NCBI RefSeq assembly: GCF_021191635.1
Contig: NZ_JAIWPR010000008.1
Coordinates: 1 to 64,000, forward strand
Reading direction: 5' to 3'
Length of the DNA: 64,000 nt
DNA from: Alterluteimonas quercicellularis
GTDB lineage: Bacteria > Pseudomonadota > Gammaproteobacteria > Xanthomonadales > Xanthomonadaceae
Numbering within the stretch: the stretch's first letter is position 1; the number at the start of each line of letters is the position of its first letter. Below, piece by piece: positions 45,249 to 53,894 of this stretch. The translations under genes were made by a program, and so were the position numbers. The notes under the pieces were generated by a model. It saw nothing but the letters and a program-made list of their open reading frames with translations. It was not told the DNA's origin and searched no databases.

Positions 45249-45516
45249 CGCAACGGCCCTGGCCCGCTATTCATGGCTACAGCAGGCCAGAGCGCATCGC
45301 GCAACGCGACGGCGCCGGCCGCAGGGGCTTCGGGGACAGGCAGATGGAATTGTCGAATCCAGCGACAGGGACGCGGTGCGGGCCGAATGCCCGCGACCGC
45401 GGCGTTCGCCCGCCCCGACCCATCGATCATTCCACTCGCCGCGATCCGGCAGTGCCTTGGCACGCGCCGATCGCGTTCGAGCACGGCTTACGCATCGGCA
45501 AGACAGAGGACGTTGC

Positions 45517-48500
45517 ATGTTCGCAGACGCACGCGCCGGGATGCTCCGGCTAGATCGCTTTGTCCACGCGCAAGGCGGGCTGGCCTGGCCCGTCTGGCTG
45601 CTGCTGGCCTTGTCGTCGATGCTGCCAGGCGGCGCGCTGGCGCAGGAGAGCGGGCAGTCCTGGCGTGGCTGGAGCTCTGCCTACCAGGCTTCATGGTATG
45701 GGCTCGGCGTCTATCCGACCCATTACGACGCCTTGGAAGAAAGCAGAGCATGGTATGGAAGCAATTCCGCATACGCCTACGTAACCGAGCTTCAAAGCCG
45801 GGAGATGACCGAGACAGAGGTTGCGTTGATCTACGGCATCCCGGACGAGACTTCCGCGCTCAGGGAGTGGCTTTACGCTGGACCGGTCAGCGGCAATACG
45901 ATCCAGGGGTCCGAGCAGGAGTACCTGCAAGCGCTCAAGAACCATTTCGATGCGCTCAGCGTCTCGTACGGCTGCACACCCGATACCACGATCCGGTACG
46001 AGAACGACGACTGGTACGTCATGTACACCTGGAGCGATGGAGTGATTCGGAGCCAGTCGAACTGGGTCCTGGTGGATTACATGCGCGGGCGCTCGTCTGG
46101 GTGTGAAATCGATGAATGGAGAAACGTCGTCTATCGCGGGAGAGCGCGCTGCTCTAGCGATTTTCTGGATTGGAACGAGGACGGAATCTGCAGGAACGGT
46201 TCTTTCCACAGGATCCGCCTGACGTCCAAGCCCCTCTACTGCGACAAGTGCACCGGCGTCGGCAACCCGATCGACTTCTCCACCGGCGACAAGTACCAGA
46301 CCGAGCCGGACCTCGACCTGGGCTGGGTGCGCTTCGCCCGCCACTACCACTCCGCAGGCGCTTCCGCGACCAGCGGCCTCGGCCCGGGCTGGTCGCACTC
46401 GCACGACACCGCGCTGGCGATCTCGGCCACCACGCCGACCACCATCGGATTGATCCGCAGCGACGGCTCGCACCTGCCGTTCCGCGACCTGGGCGGCGCC
46501 CACGAGGCCGTGGACGGCAGCGGCGACCGGGTGACCGCCTCGGGCACCGGCTGGCTGCTGCACAGCGCCGACCGCACGCTGGTCTTCGATGCCGCCGGCA
46601 CCCTCATCGAAGACCGTGGCGACGACGGACAGACGCTCTTCTACGAGTACGACAGCCTGGGCCGGCTTGCCACGATCCGTCACTCGACCGGCCGCAGCCT
46701 GGTCCTGGCCTACGACGGGGAGAATGCCGTCGCCCCGCTGGTCTCCATCTCGTCCGCGGGCCAGGTACTGGTTGCGTATACCCATGCCCCGCAGGGCCAG
46801 GTGCAGACCGCCACCTATGCCGACGGCGGCGTGCGCACCTACCACTACGAGGACAGCCGCTTTCCGACCCACCTGACCGGCGTCAGCACCGAGGACGGGC
46901 AGCGCCTGAGCACCTTCGCCTACGACGACAGGGGCCGCGCGACCAGCAGCCAGCACGCCGGCGGCGCCAACGCCACCACGCTGACGTACACGGCACAGGG
47001 CGGCGCAATCGCGACCGACGCGCTGGGCCGCACGACCGACTACGGCCTCGCCACGGGCGGCAACGCGAACAAGCCGCGCAAGCCCGGCGACAGCACCGAC
47101 AGCCTGGGCACGGTCTCGCGCACCTACTACGACGATGCGGTGGACTTCCGCAGGCGACTGCATACCGTGACCGATCGCCAGGGTGAGGAGACAGTTCACC
47201 ACTACTGGGAAGGATGGGAGGAATACGGAACGCCCGTCAAAGTACATGCCATCCAGACCCCTTTGAGCGGTCTGGATGTGCGCAAGATGCGAGTCGTCAG
47301 CACCGCGGTCGACAGCAACCGGTTGTTGGCGGTGGACCACGCCTGGAATCGCCTCGAGATCCTGCGCAACACACGCCAGCAACCGCGGGAGGCACGCGAG
47401 ACGGATCTGCTGAGGGGCTGGGTCCGCACCACGACCTACACCTACTGCGAAGCGGCCGACGTCGCCGCCAGCGGCAGCGACTGCCCCATCCTGGGCCTGC
47501 CGAAGTCGATCGACGGGCCGCGCACCGATGCGAGCGACCTCGTCCGCTTCGAGTACTACGGCAGCGACGACGCCACCTGCGCCGCGACGCCCGCGCTGTG
47601 CACCTACCGCAAGGGCGACCTGCGCAGGACCATCGACCCGCTTGGCCGCGCGACCGAGGTGCTCGGCTACGACCCGCAGGGCCGCCCCCTCTCCATCCTC
47701 GACCCCAACGGCGTGGTCACCGACCTGGAGTACCACCCGCGCGGCTGGCTGGCCGCACGCAAGGTGCGCGGCGCCGACGACGCGGTGGAGACCGACGACC
47801 GCATCACCCGCTTCGACTACTGGCCCACCGGCCAGGTCCGCCGCGTCACCGAGCCCGACGGCGCCTGGACCGAGTACGACTACGACCCCGCCCAGCGGCT
47901 GGTCGCCATCCGCGACAACGCCGGCAACGCCATCGACTACACCCTGGACCTGGCCGGCCACCGCCTGGCCGAGGACACGTCGGACGCCGGCGGCACCCTG
48001 CGCCGCACCCTCTCGCGCGTCTACGACCAGCTCGGCCGCCTGGTCACCCAGGCCGACGCCTCGGCCAACCCCACCGACTTCGCCTACGACGCCAACGGCA
48101 ACCTCACCGCCACCACCGACGCCCTGGGCCGGGTCACGAGCCAGGCCTACGACCCGTTGAACCGCCTCGTGCAGACCCTGCAGGACGTCGGTGGCATCGA
48201 GGCCGGCACCACGTTCCAGTACGACGCCCTCGATCAGCTCACCCGGGTCGTCGACCCGAAGGGCCTGGCCACCGACTACGCCTACAGCACCCTGGGCGAC
48301 CTGCTGCAGCTCGACAGCCCGGACACCGGCCTGACCTCGTACACCTACGACAGCGCCGGCAACCGCATCGGCCAGGTGGACGCCCGCGGCCAGGCCACCC
48401 ACTACGGCTACGACGCCCTGAACCGCCTGACCGCCATCCAGTACCCCGGCGCCGTCGACCTGGACGTGAGCTACGTCTACGACCTCGCCCAGCCGGCCTG

Positions 48501-50226
48501 CCAGGCCGGGGAGACCTATGCGGTCGGCCGGCTGAGCGCGATGGCCGATGCCAGCGGCAGCACCCAGTACTGCTACGACCGCTTCGGCGACCTGGTGCGC
48601 AAGGTGCAGGCGACGAACGGGCAGACCTTCAGCCTGGGCTACACGTATAGCCCCGGCGGCCGGCTCAGCACCCTGACCTACCCCGACGGCACCGTGGCCG
48701 ACTACGTGCGCGACGCCCAGGGCCGGGTCACCGGGATCGGGGTGACCGCCCCGGGCGGGACCCGCGAAGTGCTGCTGACCGGCGCCACGTATGCCCCCTT
48801 CGGCCCCGCCACCGGCTGGACCTACGGCAACGGCCGCAGCCTGCTGCGCACCCACGACCTGGACTACCGGCCGCAGGCGATCCACGACAGCACGGCCGGC
48901 GGCCTGGACCTGGGCTATGGCTACGACCCGGTCGGCCAGCTGCAGACGCTGCACACCGCCGACCTGGCCCAGCCGCCACGGGCGAGATTCGACCACGACG
49001 CCCTGGGCCGGCTGACCGCCTTCCGCGACGGCGCCGCCAACACGCCCATCGAGACCTACGCCTACGACGCCACCGGCAACCGGACGAGTTTCGCCAACGC
49101 CGCCGGCCCGCAGAGCTACGCCTACCCCGCCAACAGCCACCGGCTCACGGCGGTGGCCGGCCAGGCCCGCACCTACGACGCGGTCGGCAACACGCTCACC
49201 GACGGCAGCGGCCGGAGCTACGTCTACAGCGCCGCGAACCGGCTCGCCCGGGTGGACCAGGGCGGCACCGCCCGCCGGCACTACGTCTACAACGGCAAGG
49301 GCGAGCGGGTCCGCAGCCACCTGGGCAGCGACGACATCGCCACCGTGTACGACGAAGCCGGCCGCTGGCTGGGCGACTACGCCCCGGACGGCACGCCCAG
49401 GCAGCAGGCGATCTGGCTGGACGACCTGCCGGTCGGCCTGCTGGCACAGGGCACCACGAACCGCCTCCACTACGTGCAGCCCGACCACCTCGGCACGCCA
49501 AGAGCCGTCATCGACCCGCTGCGCAACGTGGCCGTGTGGACCTGGGACCTCGCCAGCGAAGCCTTCGGCAACAGCCCGCCGCACCAGGACCCGGACAACG
49601 ACGGCACCGCGTTCGTGCTCGACCTGCGCTTCCCCGGACAGCGCTACGACGCGGCCAGCGGGCTCAACTACAACTACTTCCGCGATTACGAGCCCGGCGT
49701 CGGGCGGTATGCGCAGAGCGATCCGATTGGACTGGCCGCCGGGATAAATACCTACAACTACGTGGGAGGAAATCCCTACATATGGTCAGATCCTTACGGC
49801 CTGGATCGAGCCATGCTAACTGGCCGCTATTGGAGAAATTTTGGAAAGGGTGCTTATAGTGTTGCAACGGGGCTCGGCAGAGGGCTTAACACCCTCGGCG
49901 CTGCCACAGGCCTTCGAGGCGATGCGGCACATGAGAGATATTGGCGTAATCGCGCCATCGTAGAGCGCGAGTTCAATGATAGGTATAAAAGCGACCCGTG
50001 CTTTCGAGACGAGGTCAACAGCAGACTAGCGGAAGCACTATCGCAGCTAGATGGCGAGCTTGAACATAATAGCGATCTTAGAGCATATATGGCGGGAAGG
50101 GTCATCGCGGGAATGCTCACCTATACGGGACCTTTCGCTATGGCAGGCGATTTTGGCTACTACATTGACCAGGGATCAAGAGTGGATCGAGCGATCGTAG
50201 ACGGCCTGATTGGGAGAGGATTATGA
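45517..50226 (+). CDS. RHS/YD-repeat polymorphic toxin
   Basis: A 1569-aa secreted shell-forming toxin. The N-terminus has a Sec-type signal (LAWPVWLLLALSSMLPGGALAQ) and a unique 200-residue region. CTGVGNPIDFSTGDKYQTEPDL opens the DUF6531/RHS cage, followed by dozens of YD repeats (YDPAQRLVAIRDNAGN, YDSLGRLATI and so on) and the RHS core end YDAASGLNYNYFRDYEPGVGRYAQSDPIGL..NTYNYVGGNPYIWSDPYGL. After DPYGL (residue 1429) comes a 140-aa tip that I do not recognise (GRYWRNFGKGAYSVATGLGRGLNTLG.., RYKSDPCFRDEVNSRLAEALSQL, MAGDFGYYID). Base composition drops sharply at about 49740, so the tip was probably acquired by recombination. GAGG precedes ATG 45517. The stop overlaps an immunity candidate. 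Confidence 0.93.
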   Translation: MFADARAGMLRLDRFVHAQGGLAWPVWLLLALSSMLPGGALAQESGQSWRGWSSAYQASWYGLGVYPTHYDALEESRAWYGSNSAYAYVTELQSREMTETEVALIYGIPDETSALREWLYAGPVSGNTIQGSEQEYLQALKNHFDALSVSYGCTPDTTIRYENDDWYVMYTWSDGVIRSQSNWVLVDYMRGRSSGCEIDEWRNVVYRGRARCSSDFLDWNEDGICRNGSFHRIRLTSKPLYCDKCTGVGNPIDFSTGDKYQTEPDLDLGWVRFARHYHSAGASATSGLGPGWSHSHDTALAISATTPTTIGLIRSDGSHLPFRDLGGAHEAVDGSGDRVTASGTGWLLHSADRTLVFDAAGTLIEDRGDDGQTLFYEYDSLGRLATIRHSTGRSLVLAYDGENAVAPLVSISSAGQVLVAYTHAPQGQVQTATYADGGVRTYHYEDSRFPTHLTGVSTEDGQRLSTFAYDDRGRATSSQHAGGANATTLTYTAQGGAIATDALGRTTDYGLATGGNANKPRKPGDSTDSLGTVSRTYYDDAVDFRRRLHTVTDRQGEETVHHYWEGWEEYGTPVKVHAIQTPLSGLDVRKMRVVSTAVDSNRLLAVDHAWNRLEILRNTRQQPREARETDLLRGWVRTTTYTYCEAADVAASGSDCPILGLPKSIDGPRTDASDLVRFEYYGSDDATCAATPALCTYRKGDLRRTIDPLGRATEVLGYDPQGRPLSILDPNGVVTDLEYHPRGWLAARKVRGADDAVETDDRITRFDYWPTGQVRRVTEPDGAWTEYDYDPAQRLVAIRDNAGNAIDYTLDLAGHRLAEDTSDAGGTLRRTLSRVYDQLGRLVTQADASANPTDFAYDANGNLTATTDALGRVTSQAYDPLNRLVQTLQDVGGIEAGTTFQYDALDQLTRVVDPKGLATDYAYSTLGDLLQLDSPDTGLTSYTYDSAGNRIGQVDARGQATHYGYDALNRLTAIQYPGAVDLDVSYVYDLAQPACQAGETYAVGRLSAMADASGSTQYCYDRFGDLVRKVQATNGQTFSLGYTYSPGGRLSTLTYPDGTVADYVRDAQGRVTGIGVTAPGGTREVLLTGATYAPFGPATGWTYGNGRSLLRTHDLDYRPQAIHDSTAGGLDLGYGYDPVGQLQTLHTADLAQPPRARFDHDALGRLTAFRDGAANTPIETYAYDATGNRTSFANAAGPQSYAYPANSHRLTAVAGQARTYDAVGNTLTDGSGRSYVYSAANRLARVDQGGTARRHYVYNGKGERVRSHLGSDDIATVYDEAGRWLGDYAPDGTPRQQAIWLDDLPVGLLAQGTTNRLHYVQPDHLGTPRAVIDPLRNVAVWTWDLASEAFGNSPPHQDPDNDGTAFVLDLRFPGQRYDAASGLNYNYFRDYEPGVGRYAQSDPIGLAAGINTYNYVGGNPYIWSDPYGLDRAMLTGRYWRNFGKGAYSVATGLGRGLNTLGAATGLRGDAAHERYWRNRAIVEREFNDRYKSDPCFRDEVNSRLAEALSQLDGELEHNSDLRAYMAGRVIAGMLTYTGPFAMAGDFGYYIDQGSRVDRAIVDGLIGRGL

Positions 50227-50468
50227 AGAGGATAGCCGCAGTGAATACTTTTCTCGTGTCTATACTGTGCTTTGGAACTTCCAGTGCGATAGCTTACTGG
50301 CTGTTTAATAGCTGGACTCTCTACTATTACATTGCGGCACCTATAATTTTATTCTCTTGCCTATGGATTGCGGCGGCGCGGAAATTTGATCCCGCGATAA
50401 GGATCGGATCATGCTTTGTACTATTTGGATTTATCTTTGCCGCCCTGCTTAATCTAAGAATCTCTTGA
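50223..50468 (+). CDS. Small membrane protein, candidate RHS immunity
   Basis: An 81-aa protein made of about three membrane helices: VNTFLVSILCFGTSSAIAYWLF, LYYYIAAPIILFSCLWIAA and IGSCFVLFGFIFAALL. The ATG overlaps the RHS stop (ATGA), the standard arrangement for toxin and immunity. It is as A/T-rich as the toxin tip. A membrane immunity protein implies that the tip acts on or in the inner membrane (for example a pore former); inference only. Confidence 0.75.
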   Translation: MKRIAAVNTFLVSILCFGTSSAIAYWLFNSWTLYYYIAAPIILFSCLWIAAARKFDPAIRIGSCFVLFGFIFAALLNLRIS

Positions 50469-50614
50469 GCGGTAAAATCATAAGACGCACCACTAGGCAG
50501 CCCGATATGCGCCGGGTTAGCCCCCACTCGCCGCAGCCGCGCTGACGAGCAATTTTTTTAAGGATAACCCGAGTGGCATGATTTAGGCCTGGAGCTGTAA
50601 ACCCGAAAGCCAAT

Positions 50615-51061
50615 ATGTGGATCGAACGCATGACCGCCGCCTTGAAGCTAGTAGATGTGTATTACACGTCCTTCGCCCAAAAAGCGGACGCCGGTGGCAT
50701 TACATCACTCTCCGATGACGAGCAGGTGGTACTTCTATCTTGCTGGGCTAAGGCCGAGATCGATAATGGGGGATTCGCAAACCTCTACTCCCTTCCCGTC
50801 GACATAGAAAAAGTTGAAAACGCCTTTACTGCGATTGGCTTAATGGAAGCCTCCGCGGCGGTATCGGACTCAAAAAAAGTCTTTCCGGAAGGACGCCCTC
50901 CGGATGATTTGGAAGAAAGAACGCGGATAGTCGAGGAGCTAGTCAAATCTACTGGGGATAGGGATCCATGGTATCCCTACGACAAGATCATCTGGTCGAT
51001 CGATAGCATTGACGAAGTAGTAGAGAACTACATATTGAGGAAGGGCATCCAAATCGCCTAG
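50615..51061 (+). CDS. DUF4375/DMP19-like immunity protein
   Basis: A 148-aa soluble protein with the block SLSDDEQVVLLSCWAKAEIDNGGFANLYSLP, which matches the ExEVxNGGFxQYF signature of the DUF4375/DMP19-like family, common among immunity proteins of polymorphic toxin loci. The remainder is helical (VENAFTAIGLMEASAAV, ERTRIVEELVKS, SIDEVVENYILRKG). It lies 146 bases behind the RHS pair; probably an orphan immunity gene kept from an earlier tip. The start has only a weak ribosome site. Confidence 0.72.
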   Translation: MWIERMTAALKLVDVYYTSFAQKADAGGITSLSDDEQVVLLSCWAKAEIDNGGFANLYSLPVDIEKVENAFTAIGLMEASAAVSDSKKVFPEGRPPDDLEERTRIVEELVKSTGDRDPWYPYDKIIWSIDSIDEVVENYILRKGIQIA

Positions 51062-51211
51062 CGCGCCCCCCACTCGATCAACATTATTAAACCAGGCAGT
51101 GGATGAGGCCCTTGCGCCGCAGGCTGCGACCGGGGCAGTCAAGATTTCTGTTCTAGGCATTTATGGTTTTCGGGCGACTTCTGCATTTGGAGCTGACTGC
51201 GAGTGTGCGCA

Positions 51212-51430
51212 ATGAAAATTGATAAGCGCATTGAACAATCTCGGGCCCGGGCAAAGAGTGGAACGAGGCTTGTCTCGTTTCTTTTAGCGGCCATGCTGAT
51301 CGCATTCGTGCTAGAGGCATACTGGGTCACGCAACTGCTTGGATACCTGGCAGGCTTTTTCCTGCTGGTCACTCTAGTGGAATTCTGGAATGGATGGATT
51401 TTAAAGCGCCACCTGACCCATAATAAATGA
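51212..51430 (+). CDS. Small two-helix membrane protein
   Basis: A 72-aa protein with a positively charged N-terminus (MKIDKRIEQSRARAKSG) and two hydrophobic helices (LVSFLLAAMLIAFVLEAYWVTQLL, YLAGFFLLVTLVEFW). No family recognised. Position in the A/T-rich tail behind the RHS toxin suggests an orphan immunity gene. The start ATG 51212 has a weak ribosome site, so the call is moderate. Confidence 0.5.
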   Translation: MKIDKRIEQSRARAKSGTRLVSFLLAAMLIAFVLEAYWVTQLLGYLAGFFLLVTLVEFWNGWILKRHLTHNK

Positions 51431-51530
51431 ATCGGCCTGGAAAGATCAGCCAAGCAAGGCCTGAGCAAGAATGCGATGATGTATTTTTCATTCATCGATC
51501 TTCGAGATTCCAATATTTGAGAGAACAGGG

Positions 51531-51716
51531 ATGAATTTATTATTCTATTCTTTCCTTCTCATCCTTATTACCGTCGTAGGGCTTGTGGTGCTTGGTAATT
51601 GGCTAGGCCTTATTGGAATCATGCTTGCGTTACTTATCCCAATGGCAATTGAGATGCTCAGATCACTTCTTCAGATCAAAAATAAAAGCCGTATTGACAA
51701 GTCAATAGATACGTAA
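51531..51716 (+). CDS. Small two-helix membrane protein
   Basis: A 61-aa protein: NLLFYSFLLILITVVGLVVLGNWLGLIGIMLALLIPMAIEMLRSL, two membrane helices, followed by a basic tail. No family recognised. Same A/T-rich context as the other small genes behind the RHS toxin; another possible immunity or membrane peptide. The coding call rests on the hydrophobic pattern and a short purine-rich stretch before the ATG. Confidence 0.45.
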   Translation: MNLLFYSFLLILITVVGLVVLGNWLGLIGIMLALLIPMAIEMLRSLLQIKNKSRIDKSIDT

Positions 51717-51954
51717 TCAATAAGAAGAATTCCGAGACAATTGGGCATCGCTCTTTCGATATATCAGCGTCCTGCACTCTAGCTGCGCGATTCAGGCCAC
51801 GTGGCTCCGTCGGCTTGGCCCAGCCGCTGCGGTCCGGCTTTACGAGAGCGCGTGGCGTGTACCCAGATTCAGAGACAGCACGACCAAGCGCGATCCGATC
51901 ACAGATCCTCCCACGACGCCACAGGCAACCGTGCCGCTTCACGATATTGAGCCA

Positions 51955-52530
51955 ATGAACAAATATTTGCTGTCTCGGCTAATGCATGACCGGGTGGATG
52001 GCCTCCAAAGCTCCGGTGCGTACTTCTTCAGGAGCGACTTCGAATACATCCTTCAAGGAGTCGCCCTGGAACACGTATCCCAAGGCCTCTATATCTGGAT
52101 TTTCCGATTCCCCCTGTTCGATTTCTCTGGCCCGAACCTTTCCTACAGCAATCGCCTGCCTGGGCATGCGTTCATTGAAAAAGGAGATATGCCAGAGGAA
52201 GCCATTGTCGATTACGTCATGGCCTCGCCCGAGGTAGGCGATGCCCTCGCCGCGGACATGCCGATGAGCTTGTCGGAATTCGCCCGCTATCTGGAATCCG
52301 CGCACCTCGGGAACCCGCATGCGCGCCTGACCTATGCCGCAACGTTGGTACTGCTTGGCCAGAACGCGCTTGCCGCCGAATTGCTGGACGGCCTGCTGCC
52401 CATCTTGCATCCGAAAGACTTCGTGCATTGCAATCGGCTGAGGACAAGTCTTCGACAAGGGCCCGAGGCGGCGCGGGCGCTGCTGGAAGAAGTGCGACAG
52501 GAAAACCTGCGGGCGCTGGGCGCTGCCTGA
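51955..52530 (+). CDS. Hypothetical protein at island edge
   Basis: A 191-aa soluble protein of unknown family. The N-terminal half is beta-rich (YFFRSDFEYILQGVALEHVSQGLYIWIFRFPLFDFSG, YSNRLPGHAFIEKGDMPEEAIVDYV) and the C-terminal half is helical and repeat-like (LSEFARYLES, HARLTYAATLVLLGQNALAAELLDGLLPIL, TSLRQGPEAARALLEEVRQENLRAL). Composition is intermediate between island and core. Start is uncertain (ATG 51955 or GTG 51931). It ends convergent to the SymE-like gene. Possibly an immunity protein, by location only. Confidence 0.65.
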   Translation: MNKYLLSRLMHDRVDGLQSSGAYFFRSDFEYILQGVALEHVSQGLYIWIFRFPLFDFSGPNLSYSNRLPGHAFIEKGDMPEEAIVDYVMASPEVGDALAADMPMSLSEFARYLESAHLGNPHARLTYAATLVLLGQNALAAELLDGLLPILHPKDFVHCNRLRTSLRQGPEAARALLEEVRQENLRALGAA

Positions 52531-52643
52531 TCGAAAGAAGGAAGCAGAGGCGAGTAAAGTGCGAGTCACTGGCCCAGGCGTAGCAAGGGTCCGAGACGGC
52601 CGGCATTCGGCCAGCCGCCCCGGAACCCGCACCGGGCCCGGCC

Positions 52644-53021
52644 TCAGCCCGCCTGCCGCCGCCGGCTGATCAGCAGCACGCCCTGCCCGACCGATACTTG
52701 CAGCTCGTCGCCGACCTCGAAACCGTGTTCCGCGAGCCAGCGGCCCGAAAGCTGCAGCTTCGGCACGGCGCAGCCCACGCGCTGATCGCCCTGCCACTCG
52801 TCGTAGTACTGGTAGCCCATCGTGCAACGCACCGGCGTGCGGGAACGCGGGAGGTTGGCGAGCCGCCGAAGTGCTTCCTCGGTTGGCGGGTGCGGCGTGA
52901 ACGTCTGGGAAAACCAGTCCGGGGCTTCCCACAGAGTCCAATCGCGCTGGTCGCCGTCGGGGCGCGAAGCCGGTCCGGGCACGGGCAAAGAAGACCGGCC
53001 CGCCCGCTGGGAGCGGCTCAT
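52644..53021 (-). CDS. SymE-like toxin
   Basis: A 125-aa protein whose C-terminal 50 residues (VPKLQLSGRWLAEHGFEVGDELQVSVGQGVLLISRR) match the SymE type I toxin family, which has an AbrB-like fold and in Escherichia coli cleaves or condenses nucleic acid when expressed under SOS control with SymR antisense RNA. Residues 1-65 are an Arg/Pro-rich extension followed by TMGYQYYDEWQGDQRVGC. Its ATG overlaps the upstream gene stop (ATGA). No LexA box or SymR-like RNA was identified. Confidence 0.82.
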   Translation of the reverse strand: MSRSQRAGRSSLPVPGPASRPDGDQRDWTLWEAPDWFSQTFTPHPPTEEALRRLANLPRSRTPVRCTMGYQYYDEWQGDQRVGCAVPKLQLSGRWLAEHGFEVGDELQVSVGQGVLLISRRRQAG

Positions 53022-53281
53022 GACGCGCTCCCGAAGCGAAGCGGATTCCGCTGCAACGCGGGGCGGCGACGCGCGCGGGTGTACGCCAACCGATCCCCGC
53101 GGACGCCGCTGCGCGTTTTGGCGAAGCGCCCGACAGGCGCGCGGGCCTGCGCCTCGCCATGCGTGGACGCGCGTGCCAGCCGAAAGAGAAACGCGATATG
53201 GCCGTGCAACTGTTGCAACCGCCGTCGGCTTTCCTCCGGCAGGGCATGCATAACAGGATCGTTCGGTTCACGATGCGACAT
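53018..53281 (-). CDS. XAC0095-like small protein, partner of SymE-like gene
   Basis: An 87-aa protein. The N-terminal VMHALPEESRRRLQQLHGHIAFLFRLARAST resembles the short LPEDA..L..L..HL..LARL domain of XAC0095-like proteins found in xanthomonads; the rest is basic and low-complexity. AGGAGG lies 5 bases before ATG 53281. It overlaps the SymE-like start, so the two are co-translated; it might be the controlling partner of the toxin. Family assignment is tentative. Confidence 0.65.
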   Translation of the reverse strand: MSHREPNDPVMHALPEESRRRLQQLHGHIAFLFRLARASTHGEAQARAPVGRFAKTRSGVRGDRLAYTRARRRPALQRNPLRFGSAS

Positions 53282-53429
53282 CACAACCTCCTCACTCCAT
53301 CGAAGTGGCCCACCCGCCGCGCGCGGCGGATGGGAAGTCGGGAGGTTCGAAACCGCGAACAGACGGCGGGCGTATTCCCCTTACGGGTGTTGTATTAGCC
53401 ACCCTCCCGACGCAGGCATCGCATCGGTC

Positions 53430-53454
53430 GTGCCTGCAAAAACCATGCAGGCAC
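53430..53454. promoter_or_regulatory. Stable hairpin next to terminator
   Basis: GTGCCTGCA / TGCAGGCAC, a perfect 9-bp stem with a 7-base loop, directly adjoining the minus-strand terminator. It would form in a transcript reading through towards the XAC0095-like gene. Confidence 0.5.
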
Positions 53455-53483
53455 AAAAAACCCACCGGATTGTCGGAGGTGGG
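53455..53483 (-). terminator. Intrinsic terminator upstream of XAC0095/SymE genes
   Basis: On the minus strand CCCACC..GGTGGG is followed directly by six T, a clear Rho-independent terminator. No minus-strand gene ends here, so it either closes a small RNA starting around 53550-53600 or attenuates transcription into the XAC0095/SymE pair. Confidence 0.7.
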
Positions 53484-53894
53484 GACCGCTGTTCGAGGAG
53501 TTTCGACGCTCCTTGAGGCGAGTCTGCGACGGTAAAATCGTGATGTCAAGGGAGACGAACGAATGTATAGCCAGAATCTGCCAGACGCTCTGAGGCTTGC
53601 TCATTGGTTGCGTTAATGTCTCAATGTTCGCACATGGCGGCGACGCCGTTCGTAGCCGTGAACGCTCCTACGTGCTGGGCAGCACCAGGCCCTGATCTAG
53701 AAGCTGGGCCGCGGACGTCAGGAAGGTAGTAGGTTGGCGAATGCGAGTCCCCATCAGAGCTAAGCGAATAGCCAGCCCGGAGCAGCGTAGCCTGCAAGCC
53801 GGAGACGCCTCTGCGACTCCCTATGATCACCCAGTAAAATTAATTCCCTCTATTTTTATTTAATCCAGAATTTTCTAAAAAATCAGGAATTTTG

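Larger units (their letters stand above)
45019..45516. other. Intergenic gap before RHS gene
   Basis: The 498-base gap contains the REP-like pair (45054-45200) and a palindrome at 45234, both listed separately. It is open in the RHS reading frame from 45046 but the added residues are low-complexity and repeat-derived, so I do not count them as coding. Confidence 0.4.
53282..53894. other. Gene-poor stretch, possible phage-satellite remnant
   Basis: No convincing gene. On the minus strand 53395-53549 two overlapping frames read NPVGFLCLHGFCRHDRCDACVGR and SGGFFVPAWFLQARPMRCL, which recall the short Icd/Ash-like ORFs of P4-type satellites, but a strong terminator runs through both. Hairpins at 53430-53454 and 53455-53483 suggest a structured RNA or leader upstream of the XAC0095/SymE genes. 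The right half (53560-53890) becomes A/T-rich and probably holds the promoter of the HEPN-like gene. Confidence 0.35.

Noticed and set aside
45046-45516. N-terminal extension of the RHS protein by 157 residues
   Set aside because: The extension is translated REP-like repeat and low-complexity sequence; a signal peptide begins at 45517 with a ribosome site before it.
46250-49800. CRISPR-like or satellite repeats
   Set aside because: The periodicity comes from YD repeats of the RHS protein, with degenerate nucleotide spacing and an open reading frame throughout.
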